Position numbers and translations under genes: made by a program. A DNA stretch of 64,000 nt, from assembly GCA_914767715.1 (NCBI GenBank), contig OU612070.1, forward strand, positions 8,449,501 through 8,513,500, in the 5' to 3' direction. How positions within the stretch are numbered: the stretch's first letter is position 1; the number at the start of each line of letters is the position of its first letter. The stretch is from Membranipora membranacea (Eukaryota; Bryozoa; Gymnolaemata; Cheilostomatida; Membraniporidae). Positions 50,413 to 63,240 of the stretch are shown here, one piece after another. Under the pieces are notes generated by a model. That model had not been told where the DNA came from, did not search any database, and saw only the letters and a list, made by a program, of their open reading frames with translations.

Positions 50413-53400
50413 TTACAATGTGAAAAGCAAAGAAGAGCCTGGGTAGGACTCTTTATTTTTATATGAATATAACACAATTATAACTGTTTTTTCACTCTTT
50501 TTTAATTTATCAAACAGATGCCCCTTACCTCAGATACGATTGTAGATAAAGCACAACCTCTGGAGCAGATACAATGAAACTCACCTCAATTGTGGAAAAG
50601 ACTATTATTTTATACTTTGTTGTTCAAATTGAAAAATCTCGAACGTGTAGTGAGATTTTCATGTGTAAGAGTTTTTTTTGACAGTGTAGAAATTGACATG
50701 GGTCCAATTTGAGGTTGGGTTCCATGTTCCCAGTAGAAGATTGGTAACAATCAGGTGAAACTGCTGATTGCCAGCAAATTAGCAGAGACATTTTGTGAAG
50801 CTTGTGTCGAAAGAATTAATGTACATTCCATAATTTGATAAAAGATCTATGTACCAAGGATCAAAATAAGAAAATAAAAAGGTTGAATTGTCTCCACCTT
50901 GACATTAAGTAGACAACTCCTAACTATTAACTGCATTGCAAGTGATTATCACGGAGTTGGGAGTTCTAAAATCATCACATAAGGAGAAGGCTTACCAATG
51001 TGTTCTCTTGTATTGTGCATGGGAAAATGAATTGTAGCTAAGCAAATGTAAAATAAAAGCGATCTTTCTTACTTGTTAAGACCAGCGTTTCAAAGGTATT
51101 ATTGTAAAATGGGTAAAGTTTTTTTATGGAGCAGTACAAAAATGGGTGTATTTAAATTATAAATAAGATTACTGGGCCGGCAAACTTTCATCTTAATTAC
51201 ATTGATGACCTTTGTATACCGTAAATATATTTATGGCATCAACAAATTATATGTTTTTATATGCCTTTTAAAGCCTTAGATTATATTTGAATACAATTTG
51301 CTTTATTTTAGAGTAAATCAATTTTACCAAATGAGGATATAAAAAGTATAACTTGATCTAGGTAGGACATGTCATTTGAGGGTGTTTATATGGTTAACTA
51401 TTTTGCTCTTTTCAGTCTCAAATGATAGCCGAAGCCATTGCCCACTGTCACATCATGTCATGTTGTGTGTCTACTATCTGTCACTCATCTCTTATTTAAA
51501 ACATAGTCAAACAAGAAGTATTGCTAATAGAATTATAGAAGGAAAGATTTATATCAACAACTTTGTCATAGTTGCCTCTTTGTTCATTCAAGTGAAGAAC
51601 CATAATATTATAAGTTTGTCATGAAACTCCAATCAACCATTTACTAAAATATTACTCCACCACATAGCTGATGCTTTATTGAGAAATATCCTAGCAAAAA
51701 TTCAATAATTAATCTCTGTATATGTTAATTCATGGTTTCACTTTATCCTGTTTTTGTTTGTAGGTGCTGCTCGACAGGGATTTATTCTTGTCCATGTATC
51801 TTCCTTAGATTGAAGTGTCACTGCCGATGGGCGATTAGTGCCTGTTTCAGATTCTGGCAGCTTGCTGCAAACTCACATTTAGGATGTCCCACATGGCTTC
51901 ACCTCTAGGATGCATTCTAGTCTACTAGGATGTATCACTCTCTCAGTACGAGGATTTCGGGTAACTTGCGTCTCTCTTTAGGTGCAGCCCACCCAGGGAT
52001 AGTAATTTTAATTCAAGTGATTTTCCAGGTTACAACACACCTGTTTGTAGGTATAGATATTTGATGAAGAAATAGCATTCGTTTGATTCCTGTAAAATCA
52101 ACATTTTATTAGAATGTTTTCTAGATGTTGGCGCTGTCTGATTGGTGAGGCCCCTCCTGATATGTGAGTCTGTTTTAGAGCATAGACTAAGATATACTGA
52201 TGTGCAAAGACATCGGACCTGGCTCAGACCAAGTGACAGCTGGCCACAGAATTTTGGTAAGAACCACTAGCCTCCCTTAATACCACCCTGCAATTCTCTA
52301 CTCCTGTATTGTCCTGTATTGATGTAGGTTATTTGGCAATTGTGCCATCAACATTGTAACTGAGTATTACTTTCATAAAGGTGTTATTGGACAGAGCTAC
52401 AAAATGCATGGTATTGTCTTCCCAGGCCATGTGTGGGTGTGGCTCTGTTGACCACACAAACCAACTGCTCAGTAATAGACCAATGAGCAATGAGTAAGAA
52501 GCAATGACCAATCAATTGTGCTCTATGGTACCAGACTGGCCAATGACAGAGACGTGGGTAAAGATGCTAGCCCACAACACCAATTTACTGGTCTGTCGAT
52601 AGACGTATCATTAGCATGCCAAACGGTGTGGTTTGCCATTGCACAACGCATGGGAAGATTTCATAGATATATCTATCAACCACTTTATTCAACAAAATAT
52701 TGTTAAACCAGTCTCTAGTTCAAAAAGAGAAAGTAAAGTATATCAGCTGGCATGATGTTGCAACAACTCGGTACCCATTCTACGGCTATGAAAGGGGAGC
52801 TGTGTTTCATGATCTGAAATAGACTGAACCCACATATATGCGCTAAGAGGCAAGCCTGATTATAAGTTAGTCAATTATTAATATCATAGTGGGTCTTTAG
52901 TTCCACCAACTAATAGCAAGCAAGTATTATCAAATGAAGCAACTTTCTTCTGCATCTATATAGAAACAGAAATATAGCACAAGAAGTAAAGACTCCTTGC
53001 TTCATGCCAATTATAATTAGTGAATATCACCTTTATTTTTATCTACTTGCTGTATTTCATAGCAACTTATTAAAATGACGATAAATCATTAAACGAAATA
53101 ATAGTACATTTCATTCAGATTTGGTAAAATGCACGTCTATTGACATACTAGAGAAAATGAATAGAAGATATTCTGTCATTGAAGTGTTCAGCAGATATAT
53201 ATGAGCCATTGTACAGTCATTCGTTGGTCCTTTTATTTATTGTTCTGTCTTAAGCTGCCTCGGTCAGGTTCCATCATGTTTACCAATAGATGTGAAAAAT
53301 AATAGGCCATCCCATTTCTAAAAGAATGAAAAAAAAGCGATTGTTATATTTCGTAGTTCTGTATTTCATGGACAATATGCAGTGTTGGCAAGATTGATAG

Positions 53401-53594
53401 AGCTTTGCATCTCTTCAACATGTTTATGGGAATCAGTTTTCTAGCTCATACCTTGAATGATGAATGGAAATGTTGAGTTCTACTACTGTTTGTCACTGGT
53501 TGGTGTCTGTTTCTAATGACTGTTCAGTCAATGTATGGTATCTATGGACGTGTCCCAGTATTTATATACACAGCTAGTTTGTATATGGCGATAA

Positions 53595-53638
53595 AGCCTT
53601 GTCACGCGGCTACAGAAATCTAGCCGCGTGACAATGCT
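53595..53638. repeat. Conserved stem-loop, unit 2 copy (perfect 14-bp core stem)
   Basis: TTGTCACGCGGCTA (53599-53612), loop CAGAAATC, and TAGCCGCGTGACAA (53621-53634) pair perfectly. Pairing extends with AGC/GCT after one mismatch. It is GC-rich compared with its surroundings. Confidence 0.85.
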
Positions 53639-54051
53639 ATGATGACTCGGGCATTGATTAAAGTTAATTATCCATGATATTAACAAATCATTATGAATAA
53701 TCGACAAAAAGAGGTATCGTCTTATTTCACAATGCAAAAAAGTTAGCCGCAAAATTGGCAGCTTTTTCAACAGCGGATCTGTGCGAGAGAAAATCAATTC
53801 AAAGAAAGGCTTAAATTTCCTTAGGAACGCTGACCCAATCTCATTTCTCTGGGCCGGAATTTCGCTGTGTCCCACACATCTTTCTGACAAACAACAGAAC
53901 AAAAATAAAATTGAGTCATGACGACTTCATTGCAACTGCTGTAATTCAACAATGTTAAGAGCCTCCCTCCCATACCTTGTGCCAGCATTCTGCTTGGAAT
54001 TAGACAGCATGATTGATAAGTGTATTGATATTCTTTGAGTAAATTTGAAAG

Positions 54052-54253
54052 AAAATTGTTTACAGTCTGGCAATCACCCAAATTCATTTAGCAATCGAAT
54101 GAAATAAAAAAATGAAAATAATCGAGCCAACTCTGTAGTACATCACACAATGTTTAGGTACCATTGTAAGAGAGTTGGCTCGATTATTTTTATTTTTTTA
54201 TTTCATTCGATTGCTAAATGAATTTGGGTGATTGCCAGACTGTAAACAATTTT
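54052..54253. repeat. 83-bp inverted duplication at LINE 5' junction, unit 2 only
   Basis: Arms 54052-54134 and 54171-54253 are reverse complements with about one mismatch around a 36-bp spacer. Unit 1 has only the left arm. The right arm is inserted exactly between the target-site CATTG and the LINE start. Confidence 0.85.
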
Positions 54254-54266
54254 GTGATGTACATTG

Positions 54267-55248
54267 TCACTTCAAGGTTTTCAAGTTTTTTAACTGACCG
54301 CACTCAATATACTAAATACTCCTCAGGGTACAGTTTTTTCACCACTGCTTTTCTCGATATATACTGATTTTTACAATTCTGCTACCTATAATGTCACGGT
54401 GCTAAAATATGCCGATGACACAGTTAGGAAATATCCAGTCTTATAGTGATTTTATGTCATACCAAGAAGAAGTAAATTTAATTTGCATACTTTGTAATAA
54501 TAGCGATCTTTTACTGAATACATCCAAGACACATGAAACGATTTTTACCACAAGCCGTGATTCACCTGTTTTCCCTCAACTATATTGATAACTGTGCTAC
54601 TCAAACAGCAGATGATGTTTTATACCTAGGAGTACTTATTGATTCCAAACTACGATTTTCTAAAATATAAACAAGCCACATCAGTTGAGTCAAAATGCGG
54701 ACAATGCGTGTATATTTTAAAACGTTTTGCTTTCTATGGTGCTTCTTAGCAAATACTTTGCCAGCTTTTCCGTTCTTTCAACGAGTCATGCCTTTTAAAC
54801 TGACTACCTGTGTATTTTAACAATTTATTTGACTATGATAAGAAAGCACTCAGAAAGAATTATCCAATAGCAAACTCTTAAGGTGCATCAGTAGGAACTC
54901 TAGACAACCGAATATCGGAGCGTTTTGAGAGATATTGTATGCTTTTATTACATGATGATGACCACCTCTTCAATGATTTTATCTCTAAACTTCCCTCTGG
55001 TAGACTATGTGCATGAAAATCAAGATGTGCATGTGGTAGTAACAGTTTTATTACACACTATATCAATTTTATCAATACTGTGATAGCTGGTTCCTGAGAG
55101 TAGATCTTGAGTAGCAAACTGCTTTTATCGTAAACTTCATTTTTTTAGTATCATCCTCTTATTTTTTACTATTTCTTCACAAAGTGGCAATCTAAGTTCT
55201 ATCTCCCCAATTTTTTGTTAAAAATTGTATGACAAATAAATAATCAAT
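54267..55248 (+). pseudogene. Same LINE fragment in unit 2
   Basis: Orthologous to the LINE piece in unit 1 and of nearly the same length. YADD is encoded at 54408-54419. In this copy a Tyr codon stands where unit 1 has a stop (SATYNVTVLKYADD), but other stops and a small deletion after YADDT make it non-functional. The 3' end is followed by CATTGGTAAGTAG, as in unit 1. Confidence 0.85.
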
Positions 55249-58200
55249 CATTGGTAAGTAGCCTGTTAGCAGGATTGCCTAGTTACGCACTAGCTCATTA
55301 GGAACAGTTCTGATAATGTCCATATGCTGTGTTCACCTTGTATGCTTCTGGGGCTAAAACATTTAAGAACCTCACTTTTTGCAGGCTTAAGGATATCTGC
55401 AGGAATTGGACCTGCCAAATTGCTAATGGAGGGAAACATCGTACACTTTATCATGTCATTGCAGACAAATTAAACTCCTAAAAATGATAACAATATCTGC
55501 ATAAATGTTGGTGATATTCAGTTTCCCATCAAATAATGGACATGAACTTCAGAATATTTTTCTTACCAAGTTGTTCTGTCGTGCATTAATTTTACGGATA
55601 GCAAAAAAAGGTAATTCCTGTATTTCTAAAGCTTTGGTGACATCGCTTTGAACAGAGAGTGCAATACTAATTTATCAGAAAATGTTTTTTTTGCAAATTG
55701 GGCAATCTTGAATCTGGCATGTCACTTACTCATATCAAAACTTGATTAGGACTATTCAGCGTACTGATTGTGATTTGCTGTGACAGGACAGGATCAGTGA
55801 TATGTGATATCTTCTGGACTATCTATGTCTATCATGAGAAATTTGATTACAACCATAATTAAATGTGGATATCCATTTCATGCATAAATAAGCTTACGGC
55901 CATTGATAGTCTTGATAACCTGTGATTGCAATGGGAGAAAACCCCTGATGTTGCTTGTTTTTTTTTTCTTGTAACAGTACGGGTCTACGAACTTATACCG
56001 CTGAGGCACAGGAGCATTTTAGGTCGGATGCCCTACGTGACACCACCATGTTTTGCTGGGAATCGAACACTTGCTGATCCATTTCATGTATATTCTGCCA
56101 AGCTTATAAAATCATGTTCGTTATCATCCTCTAATTGGATGCGTGATAGATAATATTTCTTTTTTCATAAGAGAGTTCTGGTGTTTCAGGTTAGAAACAA
56201 AAATTAACTGACTTGGTTCCATTTTAGGGATGTTGAGATTTTGAAAATATGTCTTTTTATCAAATACATTAAATCTGATACAGGTTCGCTTTATATGTAA
56301 TCTTGAAATTCAGGTAGGACTGCATAAGAAACACTTAAATAACATAATCCAATGCCTTTCTATTTCAACAACATTCAATTTACAATTACGAGTGTAACGT
56401 GAGTTTGAGAATGTTTGGCATATCCATTTAATATGTTATATCGTTATTTTCCTTCTTTTTCAATCTATGGGCAAAAGAATAGACTGCCCAAGCAGCATGT
56501 TCCAGCATGGCATAACCTCATTGGCAGTCTTGTGACCACCCATGGCTCCTCTTCCTCTAATTCATCAAATTTACGACCCTCCAACACTCACCAAGTGCCA
56601 GCATTCTGTTCGGAATCAGTCAACATGTCTGATTCAGTATATTCATTTTTTCGAGATAAACTTGTCTGGTGAATAGTATTGAGGATCGAACGGCAAATGG
56701 CTTGTTAGCGTGACTACTTAGTTACGCACTAGGTCATAAGGGACAGTTCTGAACATAATCATGTGCTGTGTTCACCCAATGTGTTTCTGAGGCTACAACA
56801 TTTCACAACCTCTCATTTTTTGTAGGTTTTAGGAACATGAATAACCTGCCGGATTGCTAATGCTGAGAATCATTGCCTTTCCGTGGCATGACTAGTTAAA
56901 CTCCTGAAAACGACATTAAACATAACTGTGTAAATATTGGCCATATTCAGTAGTTCAAAAATAATGGAGATCAAGTTCAAAGGATTTTTTTGTTATTTTG
57001 TTCTGTCATGCATTAATTCATATACATTAAAAAATTAATAATGTGACGACACGACTTTGAAGAGAAAATGTTCTTGCCCAAGTCCTAAGTTTTAGAAGCA
57101 AAGTCTTTTTTTCAAGAAACTTCAGTTGTGTGTTTATGGTAAATGCATGTGTGTATAAAATAAAAGAAACCCATATCAAGTGCTTCATATCACTTTTTCA
57201 AAAAGTGTTTTGGAAAAAAATAGAAGAAATGGCTGAATCACAGTCCTATCTTCAACCACATATGTGTAGTAAAAGCGGTTGAAGGTGTGCTTATTATATT
57301 TTTTACACTTCTTTTGCCTGACTGTGCTATGAAAGCTTGAAATCAATAACAAAGTAAACAACAGCTTACTTTACCCATTAATTTCCAATTTAAATCAGTA
57401 AGCTTCAGCGGGCTGGAATGGCCGACCGGTTAGCATGTTTGAAGCGTGACCAACCATATACAATGTGAAAAGCAAATAAGAGCATGGGTAGGACTCTTCA
57501 TTGTTATATGAATATAACACAATTATAACTGTTTTTTCACTCTATTTTATTGATCAAACAGATGCCCCTTACCTCAGATACGATTGTAGATAAAGCACAA
57601 CCTCTGGAGCAGACACAATGATCTATGTAACGTGGATCAAAATAAGAAAATAAAAAGGTTGAATTGACTCCACCTTGACATTAAGTAGACAACTCCTAAC
57701 TATTTACTGGGCTGCAAGTGATTATCACTGACTCTAGAGTTCTAAAAGCATCACATAAAGAGAAGGCTCGCCAATGTGTTCTCTGGTATTGTCCATTGGA
57801 AAATGAATTGTAGCTAAGCAAATGTAAAATAAGAGCGATATTTCTTACTTGTTAAGATCAACGTTTCAAAGGTATTATTGTAAAATGGGTAAAGTTTTTT
57901 TATGGAGCAGTACAAAAATGGGTGTATTTAAATTATAAATAAGATTACTGGGCCGGCAAACTTTCATCTTAATTACATTGATGACCTTTGTATACCGTAA
58001 ATATATTTATTGCATCAACAAATTATATGTTTTTTATATGACTTTGAAAGCCTTAGATTATATTTGAATACAATTTGCTTTATTTTAGGGTAAATCAATT
58101 TTACCAAATGAGGACATAAAAAGTATATTTCATTTAAAATAAGTGTGCAACCATCATATATCAGTTGAAAGTGACCATGCTAAAAAATTACTGCGGCTAC

Positions 58201-58268
58201 TTCAACGTGTAAACGGCTAAAAATATGCATCTGATATAGCACCTTACTACCATTCATATCATAGACCG

Positions 58269-58350
58269 CATTTGAGTTGCCCCCCTCTACTGACAAGCCT
58301 TCGGCCTTTGTCAGAGAGAGGGGGTAGGGTAATTCCAATGCGGGCAAAAT
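58269..58350. mobile_element. Small hairpin MITE in unit 3
   Basis: GCATTTGAGTTGCCCCCCTC and the inverted end GGGGGTAGGGTAATTCCAAT, with CTACTGACAAGCC / GGCCTTTGTCAG near the centre, form an imperfect hairpin. It is the fuller form of the element at 44315-44392. Confidence 0.6.
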
Positions 58351-60543
58351 GAATCAAACTTCATCTAAGTAGGACATGTCATTTGAGGGAGTTTATATGG
58401 TTATCTATTTTGCTCTTTTCAGTCTCAAAGGATAGCAGAAGACATTTCCCACTGTCACATTATGTCATGTTGTGTCTCTACTATCTGTCACTCATCTCTT
58501 ATTTAAAACATATTTTAGTCAAATAAGAAGTATTGCTAATAGAATTATAGAAAGAAAGCTTCATGTCAACAACTTTGTCGAAGTTGCCTCTTTTTTCATT
58601 CAAATAAAGAGCGATAATAATTCTCCACCACATAGAGGATGCTTTTTTGAGAAAATCCTGCATTCACTTTAAACTGTTTGTGTTTGTAGGTTCTGCTCGA
58701 CAGAGAATTATTCTCGTCCATGTATTTTTCCCTTTGTGCTTAGATCAAAGTGTCACTAATGGGCGATTAGTGCCCGTTTCAGTTTTCGGCAGGTTGCTGC
58801 AACCTCACAATTAGAATGCCCTCATGGCCTCACCCCTATGATGCATTCTAGTCTACTAGAATGTATAACACTCTCAGTACGAGGACTTCGGGCAACTTTT
58901 GTCCCTCTTTAGGGGCTGCCCACCCTGTGTTTTGTCATAAACAGGGATTGTAACTTTATTTTTCCAGGTTCCAACCCGCCTGTTTGTAAGTATTGATAAT
59001 TGATGAAGTAATATCATTCACTTTATTCCTGAAAAATAAACATTTCATCAGAATGATTTTTAGAAGTTGGCCCTGCTTGATTTGGGAGGCCCCCTCCCGA
59101 TATGTGAGTCTGTTTTAGTGCACAGACTAAGATCTACTGATGCGCAAAGATTTCTGACCTGCCTCAGACCAAGTGACAGCTGGCCTCAGAATTTTGGTAA
59201 GAACCACTAGCCTCCCTGAATATCACCCTGCAATTTTTTACTCCCATATGGTTCTGCATTGATGTAGGTTATGTTGCAATTGTACCACCAACATTGTAAC
59301 TGTCAGAAAGGTGTTACCAGACAGATATGCATGGAATTGTCTTCCCAGGCCATGTGTTGGTGTGGCTCCATTTGGTACACACATCAACTCTCCATACCTT
59401 GTGATAGATAGACGCTCAGTAACTGACCATTGAGCAATGAGCAAGGAGCAATGACAGATAAAATGTGCTCTTCGGTACCAGACTGGCCAATGTCAGGCGT
59501 AGGCGTAGGAGCCACAACACCAATTGCTGGTCTGTCAATAGATGCATCATTTGCACGCCAGCCTTGTGGTTTGCAAATGCACAATGCGTTGGAAGATTTC
59601 GTAGCTCTGTCTGGCAAGACCTTTACGCAGAAAAATACTGTTCAACCCTTCTCTATTTCAAAAAGTGAAGGGATAATATAACAATTGACATGCTGATGCA
59701 ACAACGCGTCAGCCGTTCTGCTGCTATGAAAGGAGAGCTGTGCTTCTTGATTTGAAATAAATAAATTTTTCCCACATATGTGCTAAAAACGAGCCTGGTT
59801 CTAAGTTAGTTAATCAATTTTTAACAAATAGTGGGTCTTCAACGCCACCAACTAATAGCAAGCCAATATTATCAATTGAAGCAAATTTCTACTGCATCTA
59901 TTTAGAAATAGAAAGTACACTTCATGCCAGGAGTAAAATCTCTTTGTTTTTTGCAATTTATAAATATTAAATATCAATTATTGTTAGTTACCTGCTGTAT
60001 TTCATTGCAACCAATTAAAATGACAATAAATAATTAAACAAAATATTAGTACATTTTATTCAGATTTGGTAAAATGCACTTTCATTGACATACTAGGGAA
60101 AATAAATAGAAGATATTCTCTCTTTGAAGTTTTCAGCAGATATATAGAAGTCAATGTAGAGTCATTCGTTGGTCCTTTTATTTATTGTTCGGTCTTATAC
60201 AGCCTCGGTCAGGTACCATCATTATTACCAATAGAAGGGAATAAAAACAGGCCATGGTTTTTCTAAAAGAAGGAAAAAACAAAGTATTACATTTTGTAGG
60301 TCTGTATTTTATTGATACTATGCAGTGTTTGCCAAATTGATAGGGATTTACAGCACTTCAACATGTTTATGTGATTTAAATTTCTAGCTCTTACCTTGAA
60401 TGATCAATGGAGAATATGAGTTCTACTACTGTCTGTTACTGGTTGGTGTCTGTTTCCAATGGCTGTTCAGGAAATGTATGGTATCTATGGACGTGTCCCA
60501 GTATTTATATACCCAGCTAGTTTGTATCTGGCGACTCTAGCCT

Positions 60544-60578
60544 TAGCACGCGGCTACAGAAATCTAGCGGCGTGACAA
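60544..60578. repeat. Conserved stem-loop, unit 3 copy
   Basis: TAGCACGCGGCTA, loop CAGAAATC, then TAGCGGCGTGACA. Two stem positions differ from the perfect unit 2 form, but the loop is unchanged. Confidence 0.7.
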
Positions 60579-61596
60579 GGCTATGATGACTCAGTCATTG
60601 ATTAAAGTTAATTATCATGATCAACATATGTGGAATTTTAAAAGGATTTTTTTTTAAGTCTGGCAGTCACCCAAAACTCGTCTAGCCAATAAAAGGGAGA
60701 AAAAGAGGAAAATAATCGCGGCAAGAGTCTATACATCAAACAATGTTTAGGAACCATTGGCAGGTAGCTTGTTAGAATGGTAACCTAGCTACTAACTAGA
60801 CCATAAGGGAGTGTCCCGATCATTTCCGTGTGCTGTGTTCACCCTTTGTGTTTCTGAGTCTACAAATATTTCACAATCTCTTTTTTCGTAGGAACATATA
60901 TATCTTCAGCAACTAAACCTGCCAAATTGCCAATGGACATTGCGTTTCTAAAATGACATTGCATGACTATTTGAACTCATCAAAATGACAATCAATCTCT
61001 TTGTATATGTTGGTGATAACCAGTCGCTAAAAAATTATAAACATCAAGTGCAGGTAGTTTTTTGTCAACTCGTTCTGTCATGCACCAATCTTTATATAAA
61101 AAGGCAATTTAATTTCATTTAATAATTAATTTACTGCGGTTTGAAGGCAATGGCTGGAATGGAGACTGGTTCATATGATTATAAACATTAAAAGACCAAG
61201 CACTACCCCAACAACAAGCTCACAAAAGATACCACAAAGATTATAAATCAGCTGCCTTGACAGTTGAAAACAATGTAAAATTTCCATTTATACTGTATCT
61301 AGTTTTCTCGTTTCCTATTTCCTATTGATGGGAGAATATGAGTCCATGTAGCACGTCCCTGCATACCGTGACTTCATCGCCATCGTTGTTGTAATTCAGC
61401 AATATTAAGAGCCTCCCTCACATACCCAGTGCCAGAATTCTGCTCGAAATTAGACAACACGATTGATGAGTGTATTGATCTTCCTTGAAAAAATTTGAAG
61501 GAAAATTCTTTACAGTCCGGCAACCACCCAAATTCATTTAGCAATTGAATAAAATAAAAAAATAAAATAATCGAGCCAACTCTCTATTCATCAAAC

Positions 61597-61630
61597 AATG
61601 TTTAGGTACCATTGGTAAGTAGCTTGTTAG
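61597..61630. other. Empty LINE target site in unit 3
   Basis: GTTTAGGTACCATTGGTAAG is continuous here, whereas in units 1 and 2 the LINE interrupts it after ATTG and resumes with CATTGGTAAG. It therefore shows the sequence before insertion. A diverged second empty copy lies at about 60743-60765. Confidence 0.85.
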
Positions 61631-63240
61631 CAGGATTACCTATTTACACACTAGCTCATTAGGGACAGTTCTGATCATGTCCATGTGCTGTGTTCACCTT
61701 GTATGCTTCTGAGGCTAAAACGTTTAGTAATCTAATTTTTGTAGGCTTGAGGATATCTTCAGGAACTGGACCTGCCAAATTGCTAATGGAGTGAAATAGT
61801 GCACCTAATCATGATATTGCGTGACTCCTCAAAATGATAACAATATCCGCATAAATGTTGGTGATATTCAGTTTTCCAACAAATAAGGGACTTAAACTTT
61901 TGAAATTTTTTTATCAATTTGTTTTGTCAAGCATCAATTTTACTAATAGATAAAAAAAGGCAATTCCCGTCTTCTTGAAGCTTTGGTGACATCGCTTTGA
62001 ACAGAGAGTGCAATACTAATTTATCAGGAAATGGGTTTTTTTGCAAATCTGCCAATCTTGAGTCCGGCATGTCACTTACTCATATCAAAACTTGATTAGG
62101 ACTATTCAGTGTATTGATTGTGATTTGCTGTGATTCGAGGTTTCCTGGGCCAGGATCAGTGATATGTGATATCTTCTGGACTATCTATGCCTATCATGAG
62201 AAATTTGATTACAACCATAATTAATTGTGGATATCCATTTCATGCATAAAAAAGCTCCCAGCCATTGATAATCCTGATACCCTGTGATTGCAATGGGAGA
62301 AAAACCATGATGTTGCTTTTTTTTTTTTTTTCTGGGTATAGTACGGGTCTACGAACTTGTACCAATAAGGCACAGGAGCATTTTAGGTTGGATGCCCTGC
62401 GTGACACCACCATGTTTTGCTGGGAATGGAAAACTTGCTGATCCGTTTCATGTATATTCTGTCCAGCTTATAAAATCGTGTTCGTTATCATCCTCTAATA
62501 TTTCTTTTTTTATAAAAGGGATGTGGTGTTTCAGGCTAGAAACAAAAGGTAACTGACTTGGTTCCATTTTAGGGGTATTGAGATTTGGTAAATATGTCTT
62601 TTTATCAAATACATTGAATCTGATACAGGTTCGCTTCATATGTAATCTTGAAATTCAGGTATTGCTGCATAAGAAACACTTAAATAACATAATCCGATGC
62701 CTTTCTATTTCAACAACATTCAATTTACAATTACGAGTGTAACGTGAGTTTGAGAATCTCTGTCTCTGTATCATTGTCAGCACTGCCACCTTGAAGGTGA
62801 TGTTACGTTTACAGTAATGTATGGTCTGATGGTAACGGGTTGGGGGAAAACTGTGACCTTTTACATTTTTACTCTCATGACTATAAAACTACCAAGTTCT
62901 ACCACAACTGACTCGACAGCTAGGAACAATGGAAAACTCATATCCAGTGCTTCATATCACTTTATCAAGAAGTGTTTTGGAAAAAAATAGAAGAAATGGC
63001 TGAATCACAGTCCTATCTTCAACCACATATGTGTAGTAAAAGCAGTTGAAGGTGCGCTTATTATATTTTTTACACTTCTTTTGCCTGACTGTGCTATAAA
63101 AGCTTGAAATCAATAACAAATTAAATAACAGCTTACTTTACCCATTCATTTCCAATTTAAATCAGTAAGCTTCAGCGGGCTGGAATGGCCGAGCAGTTAG
63201 AATGTTTGAAGCGTGACCAACCATATATAATGTGTAAAGC

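Larger units (their letters stand above)
43170..50517. repeat. Large direct repeat, unit 1 (about 7.3 kb)
   Basis: Collinear with unit 2 (50518-57559) over nearly all its length, with point differences and indels. Compared with unit 2 it has an extra hairpin MITE near 44318-44390 and about 405 bp extra near 48955-49360, and lacks about 400 bp that in unit 2 lie around 52626-53040. It contains a LINE fragment. No host gene was recognised. Confidence 0.9.
50518..57559. repeat. Large direct repeat, unit 2 (about 7.0 kb)
   Basis: Begins GATGCCCCTTACCTCAGATA, shared with unit 3 at about 57560 and in diverged form with unit 1. It contains the same LINE insertion as unit 1 and an extra 83-bp inverted duplication at the LINE 5' junction. 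No host gene was recognised. Confidence 0.9.
57560..63240. repeat. Large direct repeat, unit 3 (about 5.7 kb, several deletions)
   Basis: Collinear with units 1 and 2 but lacking about 285 bp after 57620, the whole LINE insertion, and about 1 kb near 62940. It keeps a hairpin MITE near 58269-58350, shared only with unit 1. Between 60600 and 61620 it has a second diverged copy of the internal module. No host gene was recognised. Confidence 0.88.

Noticed and set aside
53599-53634. Stem-loop considered as a rho-independent terminator or a Helitron 3' hairpin
   Set aside because: The genome is eukaryotic, there is no T run, and no CTRR end follows the hairpin.
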